A stretch of 64,000 nucleotides of DNA from Nymphaea colorata (Eukaryota > Streptophyta > Magnoliopsida > Nymphaeales > Nymphaeaceae), in NCBI RefSeq assembly GCF_008831285.2, contig NC_045145.1, positions 16,260,040 to 16,324,039 of the forward strand, given 5' to 3'. The notes below the pieces were generated by a model. That model saw only the letters and a program-made list of their open reading frames with translations. It did not search any database and was not told the DNA's origin. Positions within the stretch are counted from its first letter, which is position 1, and every line of letters begins with the position of its first letter. Below, in pieces: positions 14,001 through 26,422 of this stretch. Made by a program: the position numbers and the translations under genes.

Positions 14001-17000
14001 AATGGAAAACTCTATTGGCAAATCACAGTACCCTATTCCCCATGTTTAGGGTAGAATACTGCCCCACGGATCTAAAACTGAGAGAGGTAAAGGTTGAACA
14101 ACACCAGAAGGAATTTGCTCACATCATTGCTGTATTCTCAGTGTATCCTAATCTGTTTCATAGTGAACTGCTTCAGCAGGGATACCTAGGCAAAAATCTC
14201 ATATCACTGTCACATAACCATATCATTGCTGTAACCAGAGCGTATCCAAGTCTGTATACATACTGAACCCCTTCAGTAAGGGTACAAGAGAAAAAATCTC
14301 ATATTTAGTGACCATGTTCAATCACGGCATAACATAGATTCTACATCCCATAACCAAGCAACTTCAAACACATTTTTTATATTAGAAACAGCAAGAATCG
14401 CTGGTCAAAAATAATCAAATTGTTCCAGTATTTTAATGCTTATCTTTTTGTGCCCTACTTTATCCCCTGATGTTCTTCCCGTGTTTCTTGACACCATTTT
14501 GATATTGACTGCTTGTCAAGCCTAAGGATCTAGAAGTATGTGTTTTGTATCTAAGTCATATGGATGCTCAATTTTAACTCTTGCATCATGTTCCTTATTT
14601 AATAAAGTCATGCTGTGAGATCGAGAAAATTTGCCAAATCCCACACCCATGTGAAATAATCCTGCTTTCAGCATCCATCAGAGGAAGTAAACTGGCATTC
14701 TCAATAGTCAGCCAAATACAGTGGACTAACCAAAGATTAAAATGGAACAAAAGCTTCTTTAAGTTTGTTTATCAATCCAAAGTTCCTTAGGTGTAAACAG
14801 TAACAAAGACTTTACTCTCATTCAAGAAATATGGAAAAAGAAAGGCAAATGGAACAGACTTATTCATGGCCAAAGTAAAGCTGAAATAAGTACCTGGATC
14901 ACAATTTCATCCATTTTCAATCTGATGGCTTGCTTTCCCTCTTTTTTGGTTGATGAGTTTTGGCCGTGGTCAGTTGAAAGTGTGTATCCTTGAACAAGCT
15001 TGGTGAGCCCAATATGGCTCCCATGAGAAGCATACATCACCATTGACTCTGCAAGAATAAAGAACCGCAATCACACTAAAAGATAGTAAACATTATCATG
15101 GTGTTAAATGAGATAGATATACATACCCATTGGTGTAGAAAATATACGATCAACCTCAGATTCAAACGTAAACTGCATAGCACCTCGATCAGGAACCACA
15201 GTATTCTCGGTAAAGGATTCAGGATCAAGTGATCCATTACTCATCTTATCCTGTGGAGCAGAACTGGTAGCTTGTAGAAAGTACAATGTCAGTCCAGTCT
15301 TATCATCATCAAGAATAGCATATTGGTTTTCATTAACCCCAACGAAAGCAGCATCTCGTCCTACACACACATACAAGAAGAGAGGTGAGAAAAAATCAAA
15401 ATTAAGAAGAATTCAGAAACCACCTTGCAACACATTTGACTAAACAAAATTGTAAGAACCTTTAATTATGCCTCCTTTGCTATGGATAGACTGTGCATCA
15501 GTCTGCTCCCAGTGCACCACAACTTCAGAACCATTTCCATTTGTTTCGAAAACAATAAGAAATAGGTGCTGCTTTGAACTGTACACAAGACTCTTCGGGT
15601 AGCATTCACCATTTACAGGAATCTGAACTTAGACAATGGATTATCAATTGAATGAATAGGTCTTGAAGCTTTTCAAGTTCCAAAATGCAAGTGTCCGAAA
15701 GAAAAAACAAAAAACCAAAAAAAAGGATGACGGAGTGGAATCTTTGTACCGTTGAGTATAGCTTTTTGTATATGTTGTCCACTCCAGAGCAAATATTATA
15801 TGCCATAAGGTTGACACTATCGAGGTAAAATGCCCTGACAGGATAATGTAAGATTCGGTTCTCTCCATTGAAGAAATTGAGCTCCAAATGATAAGGCTAG
15901 AGACAAAAGTACAGCTATTAGCAGAGGAAAAAAATTATCCAACCTTGAGAATACAGAGAAAGATCTTGAATTAAAGGAACCAACCTGGCAGACGGGAACA
16001 TCTCTCAGATGGTGCTTTGAATCAACAATAGTGATCAGAGGCAGCCGAGAGATTGGCCCGTTCTTTGCATGGCCCTCCATGAAGTGCTGTACAAAGAATT
16101 AGAAAAAAAATAATGCGTGGAATTTAACAGCTAAAGCACATAATGCTTGAGTAGCTCCAACAGAATGAAAGAAAAACTGCACTTTAAGATAAGAATGTCA
16201 TACACTGTGAAGAAAAGCCTTGCGAGCTATATCCGTAATTGAAAGCTGGCTTTGGCTGGCAGGCAATAAAAAAGTCAATAAATAGCTTTCACAATAGGTA
16301 CAAATGAACCAAGATCTTAAAATGCCCCAAACTCCAAAACATCATATGGCAAATGAGAAACTAGCTATTCGTTTGGCACTTGTAGCAAAAACACACACAC
16401 AAAAAATGACCAAAAGTCTGGCATTGGAATTGAAAAACGGCTTCCAGAATATTGGAAATAGACTCGGGTTTTTTCCTTTCCCTTCACACTTTCCCTAGTA
16501 ACGCTGCAAGACATCTCACCTTGCTTTTTTGTGTCGGCTACTGACTTTAACATCAGCATCTACTGATACTAATAGCATGCACTAATACAAAGCAGAATAA
16601 ATAACCCAACCAAGTCAGCTACACAGAAAGATGGAACTTGACAAACACTGTCATTGGTGACAATACAGCTAATGTCCAATAGTGGTGGCTTGCTTGAAAT
16701 CAATTACCCCTTTGTGTGCTGCTCTTGGAGCTGAGTCTGAAGCTGATGTTCAGCCAAAACCCCTGACGAACCTAATGAGAACAGCTTTTCTTTCAAATCA
16801 GCGGCTGCAGAATAGTAGATATAGTTAGAGTTCTAGGCAACGAAGCACCAAATCATGAAGGGCGCAACTTAGACACAAGGTGAGAAAACGTTATATAGAA
16901 AATGGATAGCCACTTAAAATCTGAACCAAGCAAGGCCAGATTCAGATTTTGTCAACCTTTTAGTATCATGGATCAGCGAAAGAAGTTCCTCCACAACTTT

Positions 17001-20000
17001 TAAGGAAGCAATTATTGGAAATCAAACAAAACAACTTTAAATTTAACATGTGAGTTTGTCAAACATAGTTGCGCAATCTATATATGTGATCCATCATCAC
17101 TATGAGTATGAATTAATAAGAAGATGCAAGAAAAAGATACTAAAATTTTAACATATGAAAAACAGGAATTTAGAACCAACCACCTTGTAAACAGCAGATA
17201 AAGAAGACAACATTCACCTGTTGAACCTCTTGCACTTTGTAGAACAGCGAAAAGTTGTTTTCTCCCCTCCCTTGTGAATGATGCTGCCTTGCTTTTTGAA
17301 TTACCACCAGTGGATAGGCCCTGCAAATATGGGTTCAGAGTCAGCACCTAGACAAAAAAACAGGATAATGGAGACATAGTGAATAATTTAGACTGCTGCT
17401 ACTCACAGACAAAAAAACAGGATAATGGAGACAGTGAATAATTTAGACTGCTGCTACTCACGTAACTGCAAAAAGTATGGTTGCTAAATTTAGCTTAGGA
17501 TGCACTATTATAGATTTAATGCGTGGAAGAGGATAGACTGCCTCTCCTCCTCTCTGTGATAATATTCCAGTTATATCAATGGGTTCAATTCCTGCAAAAG
17601 AAGAGAAAACAAAGAATAAACATACTGCTACGGCATACAAAAAGAATTACAAGAAAAGCCAGGCAGCTGACATCAGATAAAATGCTAAAATCAAAAGGAT
17701 ATTCGATGGAAATACTTTCTTCAATGACTTGCTAGTTGTCACTGGCATGAATAATCATCTATTCTTTGAATTGTTCAGCCAACCGAGAAACCAATTCTAT
17801 CAAAACATAGGAAACTGAAGGAGAAAGATAACGTGGAAATGTCTATATGAATTGAAAAAATAAATGATACAGCAGTGTTCAATATTCTTTATTCACGAAA
17901 GGCATTAGATAAAACAAGAAAAGGTCTCAAGAGACATACACCAAAGAACATAGAAACAACAGTTGACAAATAAGATGCAGAAGTGTTTCTCAGGTCATTC
18001 CAATGGCCCACGAGCTGAAACTCAAAAATTCTGCTTTATTTGTGCAGATGTGTTGAAAGAAGCTTGTAAGGAAGGGAAGCCTAAAATGAGAAGCAATGTG
18101 ACCTTGACAATTATGCAGCAACTGTAAAGCAAGCTAGGATACATGGAAGACAAAAATTATGAAAATACTCATAGGATGAATGTCGAAAGGTTTGAGTCTG
18201 GTGTACAGCAAGACCACTAGAGTCGCAAGTTAGTACCACTTAGATGACCCAATGACCATATACACTATACAGGAAGAAGACAAAAGAACTACCAACAAAA
18301 GCAGACGCTAATAATCTAGACCCCTGGACAAAGTACCACTAAATTCCATGAAATTCTTGCTCCTTTTACCACAAAATACTTGCAAAAACATCATCAAATA
18401 TGCAACAATCTAGACCCCTGAATAAAGTACCACTAAATTCCATGAAATTCTTACTCCTTTTACCACAAAATACTTGCAAAAACATCATCAAATATGCAAC
18501 AATCGCAATCAGAAGGAACAATAAGAGGTAAAAAATTGTTCATTCACTAGTACCATGATAAGCTGTAAGTCATCCCTAACAGAAGAAGATGATGTACACT
18601 TCGAATAATATGCATTCAAACACAAAACGGTATCAACCTAAAAAGACATGAAAAAAGACATACTATTATACATATGAGATAGGATTATGCCAACCACATT
18701 CTCTAGGTTAGAATAGCTAGCCAAGTCAAAAAACGGTCAATCAGAGATGAGAGCATAGCAAACTGACCAGCACGTTCAAAAAAGTTTGCCTGCATAGGCT
18801 GTCTGTTAGGATTAGTTATGACACGTGTTCTCCACACTTGAAGATTTCCATCCTTGGAAAGAGTGATAAGAAGACGCAACATGGGGTGCCATGCTATGGA
18901 TATTATAGGTTGTGAACCAATCTGCTTTCTGCATTTGTAAATAATATGTTAGAAATAGGAATCTAAAGCCATTCATAATTTAAAAATGAAAAAAGACAAA
19001 TAAAAGATAGAGAAGCATAATAGACATAAAAATATATACAAAATGCAAAAATAACCTCTCCATATGCAAATGGTGATCAGTATTCAACAGCACAAAACAT
19101 ATAGGACATGTGAACAAGTTGTTCACTCATCTCCAACTCGAAAGACAACTTTTTAAGGGTACTGCATAGAATCCCAAGGATACACATCTATATTTTGTTT
19201 ACAAAAATGAAAAGTGAAGGTTATCAAGTTCCATGATAGCCTCTCGTTGTCTCTCCACCTCCTCCTTTTTCTTAGTCTGCCTCTTAGCATGATCTATTTT
19301 GTCTTTATACACACTGAAGCGAGAAAATGGAACACAGATCAAGGTGCAACACCTGCCCATTGAGAACATGTACAAGCTGCAGACTTGCATGCTACTTACC
19401 ATATGTATCCTGAAGATTATACATTCTTACATGTTGACTATTGTCCTAGGGCTTCAAGTGATGACCATGCTGAATTATGGATAACTAACTAAACCATTGT
19501 CTGCATACTTTCCAATATTAAATCCATTAACTACTAAGCATGGTTCCAGATCTAATATGATGTCCAGTAGTGCAGTTTTTTCTTTTGTACACCTCAAATA
19601 TACAGTTTATGAGAAAAAAAAAAAGATATTCTCATAACATCAGAAATATTGATGACTATGATAACTACAAAGGATTGATAAAAATTAAAAATCACAACAA
19701 AAGTGACAATATCAACAACAGGAAGATAACAAAAAATCATATGTCTATTGTGCTGAATTCCAGTAAAAGGGAGAAGGTAACATGATCACTTCGGTCAAAA
19801 ACTCACATCCCAATCATGTTTGGTCTTTCTGTTGACACATCCCATGCCAAAAGTGAACCTCGACGGTCACCAATAAATATCCACTCGAGTGTTGGATGAA
19901 ATGCAAATGCACCAGCACCAATTAGCTTTATGGTATTATCAACTAAAATCAGAGCCACAAAAGAAAACATGTTAACCAACAATAATTTAAATATTGACCT

Positions 20001-23000
20001 AATAAAAAGGACTGTAAATGTAATAAATTTGACTACAAATATAATTTTAAATAAACTGATATCTTACTTTGTAGTGTATAATGAACAGCATAAGTGTGTA
20101 TGTTATATGCTCTTATCAAGCCTTCCGCATATGCTACATACTTGAGTAAAGTGAAAAGGCCATCAATACATATATAGAGACCTGATTGCTGAAAAAGCAT
20201 TGAAAAATTTTTAAACTGGAAAGAACATGTAATGAGATATGAAAATAATACCAGTAGAGGAAGACGTGGATGACATGCAAGGTTAACAATAGGCTTCTTG
20301 AGGTCTGTCTTTATCTTGGTGGGGGCCCTTCCACCTTCCACTGTGCCAACAACTTTACACAAACCACACAAATCTCAGAAAACCAAAGCATTTGGGAAAG
20401 ACAAGCGGAGAGACAGAAACATTAATTACCCGTTACACTCATCCTTCGATGGAACCCAAAAAAAACAATGGGTTGAAGAGGAGTCAATGCAATATGGACC
20501 TCAGTATCAGGAGCAATTTGTTCATTCCTCTTCTCAGGAGAATGCAGGACAGCTGTCTGCTCATTGTCGAAATCACAAGAACGGATGGTGCAATCCTATA
20601 AGCAACACATGCAACTGTACAATTAGATCAAGAGGAACCAATAGCAAGTCAAGCTATGAACCAAGAAAAGGCCGAAGGATGGCAAAAAAAAAAAAGAATA
20701 TTTTTGAGACATTGAGAACAAAGAAAACACAAGAAGAGAATTTGACATAAAGGTAAAAGAGAAGGATTAAGAGTTGATGGAGTGCAATATGCAAATCAAG
20801 AACCATTGTTGTAGAGTGTAGCAAAATGTTTCCACTATGAAAAAAAGGGATTAAGAATGAAAAAGAGAAATTCAAAAGAGTTGTTGGATTGAAATCTGCA
20901 AATCCTGAACCACTGTTTATATAGAGCAGCGAAATGTTTCCACCAGGAAAAGGAAGTAAGAACCAAAATAGAGCAGCTTACTGTAAATGTAAAAAGTAAA
21001 AACCTAAAAGTCCACATTTACCATATCAAAATAACCAAATACACCTTATTTCTAAAATAATCAGTTAACTTCAGAGGAGAGAACCAAGGGCTTGTACAGC
21101 ACCATGGCAAAACCATTTTATCTCTGAGTCTACAAGCAAAAACAACAGCTACAAAATATGCAGGTGAATTCTCCAAAAAGGAAAGTTGAGTCAGCCATTA
21201 TGCTGGTTCTACATTCATCCTTTCCTTTTACAGGGATAATATTACATAATCAACATTTGCTGTGAAGATCTATAATTTGGGGGAAGTTGTAAAACTAGGC
21301 TAACCTCAGACACTCAAAGTAACTTTTCATCTTCCTAACTTTGTATATGGGTTATAGAAATCTCTGAAGACAACTCAAGTTACCAATTTTGGTTTCACAT
21401 GAACCAAATGTGCATTATTAGACAAGAACCATCAACAGATTCTACACAATCCTAAGTCGGTCAAATTCACATGTACATTGAGCTTCTATAGTAGATCTGG
21501 AACTGAAACTAGCTTTATGGGATGACTGCAAGTGAAGCCTATCTCAAATAAGTTGCACTTGATTTATCACCATTTTGAGATTGAAGATAGTCTCCACATT
21601 TTGAGGGACTATTCTTCCCAATTTCGAGGGCAATGGGATAAGGCAAACAGGTTTTGAGAACAAAGACCACCAAAAGTAGGGCGAAAAATGAAAATTTATC
21701 TGGAAAGGCTTTCTCTCCCTTCAAAATGCTCCTTTAAATGTGAAATAGCAACTACCCGACTATCTCGTACATCTATCACCCAAAAGTAAACATAATTAAG
21801 AGACAAATTGCACATTTCATATGAAAGTTAACACTAGAAAAGGTTTTCTAAAGTACAAACCTCAAGAACAGCAATCACCGTATGTCCACTAGTGGGACTA
21901 TACAGCATCCTAACAACAGGTGCACCAATATCAATGGACGAGATCTTGGATCCAGTAAGTGCATCAAATTCTAAACACCAAAAAGAAACTTTGTAAGCGA
22001 AAAGTAGGAAAGGAAAGACAGTGGATCATATGCTACGTTGGGCCTTTCAGTCACATAACTCCATGCACCTCAATTTGTTACACAAGCATATGATTTGAAT
22101 AAAAGTTTGAAGATCAAACATACTAGAAGATATTTCAACAACTATATATAACTTAAGATTAAAGTGGTAAGCAGAAGCAAAAAAATTGAGAGTCATCACA
22201 CCACGAGTACTTCTGAGGGAACAGAAACTAATGACCTGAAAGAACAACGCTAAAGAGTGTAACCAACACTTGTCAGAAGATGTAACAACAGATGGTTAAA
22301 TGAAACCGCAACTACAAACAGAAGTTGGTATTTATCAAACAAGAACTTAGCAAGAATAAAGTGTCAGTACTAAACTTTACAAAGCATCTCACGAATTAGT
22401 TAAAAGATCCTTGTGCAGGTGCATGACAATCCCTACAACACAATCTCCCACCAGCCTTGACATCTTCATTGCAACATCACTATATTGCTGCTTCGCAGAA
22501 TCACCATGCAATTCACATGGGCGAAACTAAGGATCTTATCTGCCACCTCTTGTTCCACTAATATTCCTCCTTCCTCTATCTTCAAGTAAATTTTGATCAA
22601 GTGAAATCAAACCTTTTCTTGAAGCAGCAAGTCCAAGGTGAGCTTGGCTGTCAATAAGGGCGAGCACTCTAGAGTCTCAGCCACGTGTATCTATCCTCTA
22701 CCCCAAACCAAGATCTAGGTCCACCCAAGGAAATGTCACTACATGGGAGTAAATGATAATCTAACGGGTGCGCGCCAAACAAATCACATAACAATTTCTA
22801 CTGACAGCAGCAACATAAGAATTGTCGCGACAATAGTAAAATCACACTTTATTCATGCGGGAAAATTGCTTTTCACGATAGGCTTCCCGAATGCAATGGG
22901 ACACTTAACGTCCACCGACGCAACTGTCCGTGAAAGCTAAGAAAGGAAATAGTAAGCAATTGGAAATCCAAAAGGCCAACTGGAACGCAAAATCAGAAGA

Positions 23001-23187
23001 GTAATACGGTGAACGGCAGGGGGATACAGGATCTCAAAAGAAAAACGAACTCACCGACGATGAAACTCCCAACGGCTACAGCCATGATGGCCTGATTTGG
23101 ATGGAACGCCGCGGCGTGGGGCTGCAACGCCTTGTGCCCGCGGTCGACATGGCGGAGATCCAAATGCTGCAGCGTGGTCCACTCCAT
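4943..23187 (-). CDS. TWD40-2: TWD40-2, WD40 subunit of the TPLATE endocytic adaptor complex (24 exons)
   Basis: The joined exons give about 1,622 residues that track Arabidopsis TWD40-2 (At5g24710), as I remember it, from start to end. Exons run from high to low coordinate: 23187-23055, 21970-21861, 20595-20430, 20352-20252, 20140-20068, 19942-19807, 18928-18768, 17591-17467, 17320-17218, 16804-16708, 16255-16204, 16086-15985, 15896-15750, 15622-15460, 15360-15127, 15048-14894, 13270-13142, 13016-12899, 9242-9047, 8865-8754, 8687-8533, 7678-6244, 6166-5972, 5413-4943. Phases agree throughout, but the 17467/17320 junction is uncertain (see findings). The N-terminal ~350 residues hold the WD40 repeats. 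The large exon encodes a low-complexity Pro/Ala/Thr segment with an acidic SSSDEEEG patch (from about residue 1147) and two IGLPDGG motifs (about 1312 and 1335). The C-terminus has a CxxC...CxxC zinc-ribbon-like motif (Cys 1584, 1587, 1599, 1602). The complex works at the plasma membrane in clathrin-mediated endocytosis (established for the family). The start is the only Met preceding the conserved N-terminus. Confidence 0.93.
9939..10669. mobile_element. 731-bp non-autonomous hAT-type element in TWD40-2 intron 18
   Basis: The element starts CAGTGTT and ends AACATTG, giving short inverted ends (CAGTGTT/CAATGTT). A perfect 8-bp target duplication, gattatct, flanks it at 9931-9938 and 10670-10677. 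Both subterminal regions are rich in scattered gatacg/cgtatc words in either orientation, as is common for hAT transposase-binding ends. The middle is AT-rich with no transposase frame. The hAT assignment rests on the 8-bp duplication and terminal sequence. Insertion is recent enough to leave the duplication intact. Confidence 0.85.
10967..10997. repeat. (TA)n microsatellite
   Basis: Uninterrupted TA run inside TWD40-2 intron 18. Confidence 0.9.
12269..12648. repeat. 190-bp tandem duplication in TWD40-2 intron 18
   Basis: Two head-to-tail copies, 12269-12458 and 12459-12648, beginning gggcaactatctcccatgg. They differ by only a few substitutions (for example gcaatgc/gcaatga and actgct/actgtt), so the duplication is recent. 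No exon lies inside it. Confidence 0.9.
13017..13141 (-). other. U12-type AT-AC intron of TWD40-2
   Basis: Reading the minus strand, exon 17 ends CCC TCA (Pro-Ser) and the intron opens with ATATCCT, the core of the U12-type AT-AC 5' splice site. It closes with AC, and exon 18 starts TTC AGA TCG. A TCCCTTAAC branch-site match (13035-13027) puts the branch adenosine at about 13028, 11 nt from the intron end. The join gives FPS-FRSLLW, which matches the family. Any GT-AG alternative hits an in-frame TGA immediately after the donor region. Length is 125 nt. This is seen in sequence. U12 splicing itself is inferred from the motifs. Confidence 0.88.
17351..17461. repeat. 56/54-bp tandem duplication at a TWD40-2 splice donor
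   Basis: Copy 1 is 17351-17406 and copy 2 is 17408-17461. They differ by a 2-bp indel (gacatagtg versus gacagtg). On the minus strand each copy begins with a GTGAGT donor-like hexamer or its continuation, so the intron-proximal end of exon 8 and its donor context have been duplicated into the intron. This lies directly at the splice junction whose phase is uncertain. Confidence 0.9.
18313..18500. repeat. 94-bp tandem duplication in TWD40-2 intron 7
   Basis: Copies at 18313-18406 and 18407-18500, each beginning aatctagacccctg. They differ at about three positions (ggacaaag/gaataaag, cttgctcc/cttactcc). Intronic, with no coding consequence. Confidence 0.9.
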
Positions 23188-24008
23188 CGTCGACTAGGAC
23201 GATGGAGAAGTAGATTTCCTCTCGGCTCCCTCGCAGCTCCGATCGATCTAAACGGGAAATGCGATCGGCATCCCTCCCTAAAACCCTATCGCCCAGAGAA
23301 TTCTACGTCGAGCAAAGCAAGGAGCGAAGAGCGAGATGCGATTTCTCGGCATCACCGGGAGAACGGAGAACAAGAACAAGATTTCCGACGCCAAGAGATC
23401 GCGAGATTTGCAGAGAGATCTGGCCTAAGAAAAGAAGGGGGAGGAGGAGCGAAAAAAACATAAAGTGGATGCCGGGAGCGTGCCGATGATGACAAGGCGC
23501 GGGGATGTAGTCGGCATTTTGGAGAAAAGTTATCTCCCAGATTAATCGGGTCGGGCCTATGATGTCCCGTTCTCTTCAAAATTTTGTAACAAATAACACT
23601 TTCTTTTATTTGAACTATTGTTCATACCAATGAGCGTGCGCTTATTAAGATTCGGTTTATTTTGCAATCTGAAACGTTTTGTATGTCATTCTAGCATCTT
23701 GTTGTTTCTCTGAAAGTAAAGAAAGTAATTTTAATTGATGATTTTAATTTCAGACATTTATATAACATTTAAATAGAAAACAAGGATGGAACCCGAAATA
23801 ACAAAAAAGTAAATTTCGAATTTGTCAAATATGTATCGTCGAGAGTATGAAATCATTAATTATTTTGAGTTCTCGTGCAAGCCTAACAGAGAAAACAAAA
23901 AATACAAAAAAAAAAAAAAAAAAACTCTGCTGAAACAAAGGAGGTCAGCAGTAAAGAAATCAAAAAATTAGAATAAGCCAAGCAAAATGCTCATCATGAG
24001 CAAGGCAT

Positions 24009-24155
24009 AATTAAAGTTTTTAAATTTTGATTATAACTAAAATATCATTTTTTAAAATTTTAGTATAAAACTGGTGATTTTTTTCAAAAATTATATGTAA
24101 ATTTAAAAAAAATTAAGGTGGGACCATAGCTCAAGCGGGCCCTACCTTGGCTTTG
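24009..24155 (+). repeat. dispersed AT-rich repeat, copy B
   Basis: Shares attaaagtttttaaatttt, then 'aaatatcattttt', with copy A at 2044-2225. It ends in a GC-richer stretch 'gggccctaccttggct'. No target duplication could be recognised. Confidence 0.55.
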
Positions 24156-24589
24156 CGCTTAGTTATTCTTTTCAACTCATAGTATATGAAAGTAGTGCTT
24201 ATGAAAATCAAACTAATGACTAGGTTCCTACCATGCAATCCCATCTATGGTTATTGAGAAAATATAAATAGTTGAAACATGTTTATTTATGTAATTAACA
24301 ATGCAAGTAACACTTTGTTACTATCTGCTTTTACAAATGGAACAACTTCACAAAACACCACAACAACTATTCTATGAATTTGGTATATTTTTTTATTGCA
24401 GATTTTGAGGAAAATACCAATGATTTATTAATTCCAAACCACCACTAAGGAGATGTTTGGTATGCACCTACTTCAAAAATGGGCAGATTCATGAAACACT
24501 TTTTAAAAATATTTAATGAATTTTAACAATTATTGGATTAAATGCATGAGACAATAACATAATGTTTGTATTCCCAAACGACACCTAAT

Positions 24590-24760
24590 GGATCGTTTGA
24601 CATTATAAACAAGGGTGAAGGTGTTTTGTGAATCTACCCCAAAAGTTGAGGCAAATTCATTGAATGTTCCGACAAATGTTCTATGAATTTATCCTAATTT
24701 AGAAGTAAATTCATGGATACTCATTTGTTATTTATAGTGTCAAACAAAGACACTTTGAGA
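24590..24760. repeat. MITE-like inverted-repeat element
   Basis: The left part reads gtttgacattataaacaa and the right part contains ttatttatagtgtcaaac, its near-complement, so the segment can fold into a long hairpin. Similar 'cgtttgg...' sequence occurs at about 42604. Ends and target duplication are not defined, so the class is unknown. Confidence 0.4.
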
Positions 24761-26317
24761 GTGTCCTAAGAATCTACCCAAAAAAGTGTGAGGTGTTCAT
24801 AAGATACTAAAACTACTATTTCATGAATCTGTCTCAATATTCAAGAGAGATTTACCAGACACTCACAAAATATTTCGACTATCAAACTACCCCGAGATAC
24901 TCTTCTTCATCATATAATGTGTTTACTGATTTCCTTGTTCTTCACATACGTCACCCAAGTCCAGTGTTTTTAATAAGTTCAATTGCAGAAATTGAAAATT
25001 GAATCTAATCTTCCAACCAATCACCCATAACAAAATCAATAGTGAGTTAGCAATAATTATTGCCATACATGTGTATAAAAATAAATCAAAATGTGATTCT
25101 TAATGAATAAACAGTAACAAAAAAAATATGCATGAGCTGAGAGAGCAATAATAGATAAAATCTACCCAACCGAATCGCTTCAAAAAATTCAGACATGAAA
25201 ACAAAAAAAATCCTCAAATTAGGAAATCGGATCAGAATGTCATCCAGTTATGTTCATATTCAGTTTAAAGTAAATATCCAGCCAGATTTGGATACAGATT
25301 GAAATTGAGTTTCAAACGAATATCCTATACACAATATCCATGCATTTTGAACATTGGTTCTCAAGGTATAATGTTATTGTAGTTTGAATTCGGTTGAGCA
25401 TTTAGAAATTAGATTCAGATTCAAACAGGAAAACAAAATTTACATCCAGATAAGATTTAGTTGCTAACTTTAAGTTAAGAATGATATATATTTTTCTCCA
25501 TTCATAAATCCGAATTCGAACTCCGATATAAATTCAACCGGTTCGCATCCTAATTACTGTGGACATCAAATCGACACCGAAAGTCAAGGAGATACGGTGA
25601 GGATTGGGTGGAAGTTATACCCAGAAGACTAATGGGTGCCGCAGAATGAGGTTTGGTGATTATTCCTTATTAAAAATGGAAAAAAATTGAACGGGAAAAT
25701 GGTTCTTTTTCTAGAGGAAATAGATCACAGATACGGATCCGAACCGAATCACAATTCGTAACCACAAATAAATCCGAACTTAATGGGGCTTTAGCTCAAA
25801 TGCATGAAATTGTGGATCCAGGATCCATACGAAACTCATACCCAATTTGATCCGTGGAAATTTTCTTATTTGAAGGGCCGCCCTCCTTGGGATGCGATGC
25901 CTTTTTCAGACTCAGACCTTAAATGATATCATCAAATGGGCTTCATGCGTCGCCTCGCTGGCTGAAGGCAATTTTTTTTAGTTGACTGGTCGGCAGAGGT
26001 GAGGAGTTCGAAACCCACCATGTGCACCTCCTAGTTAGGTGTTTTTAAGGGTGGATTTTGAGTGTTTCAGATTTTAGATCAATATATATTGATTAGACTA
26101 AAACATAGGGCCGACTCATTTAATACCCAGCAAGCCGGAGCCAAGGTCCGAGCTAGGTTCGGCTCGCCGGTTCAAACCCAATGACTCCCACCTACCAAGC
26201 CCATCCCATGGACCCCACAAGGACGTCGCCTTGGACCTTGCAAGGCGGCACACCAGTCAAGCTCGGTGCTTTCTTGCCTCCTTCCTCTCTTCCCCTCTCG
26301 CTCTCTCCATAATTATT

Positions 26318-26324
26318 TATAAAA
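26318..26324 (+). promoter_or_regulatory. TATA box of the DUF1645 gene
   Basis: TATAAAA lies about 100 bases upstream of the ATG at 26423, at the junction between pyrimidine-rich CT sequence and GC-rich leader. This is a normal distance for a plant core promoter with a short 5' UTR. Confidence 0.6.
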
Positions 26325-26422
26325 GCCCCAGCAAGCCGCCTCCTCCCTTGCATCCTATCCCGACAGCCTAGGCCCAGAAGAAAGGCCGCCGGCGAGCCAC
26401 CAAACTCCGGCGAAGCAAGAGG

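Larger units (their letters stand above)
23188..26422. other. divergent intergenic region between TWD40-2 and the DUF1645 gene
   Basis: The first ~300 bases beyond the TWD40-2 start are GC-richer and must hold its 5' UTR and promoter. No clear TATA box was found there. Further right the sequence is AT-rich: an A-tract at 23906-23924, dispersed repeat copy B (24009-24155), an inverted-repeat element (about 24590-24760), and degenerate 'gattcaaattcgaa'-type sequence at about 25240-25560. The right end is the promoter of the DUF1645 gene. No coding exon recognised. Confidence 0.6.

Noticed and set aside
25979-26015. A-box-like (tagttgactgg) and B-box-like (agttcgaaacc) words suggesting a tRNA or SINE
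   Set aside because: The boxes are only about 15 nt apart, too close for a tRNA, and no cloverleaf or A-rich tail with target duplication is present. At most a fragment.
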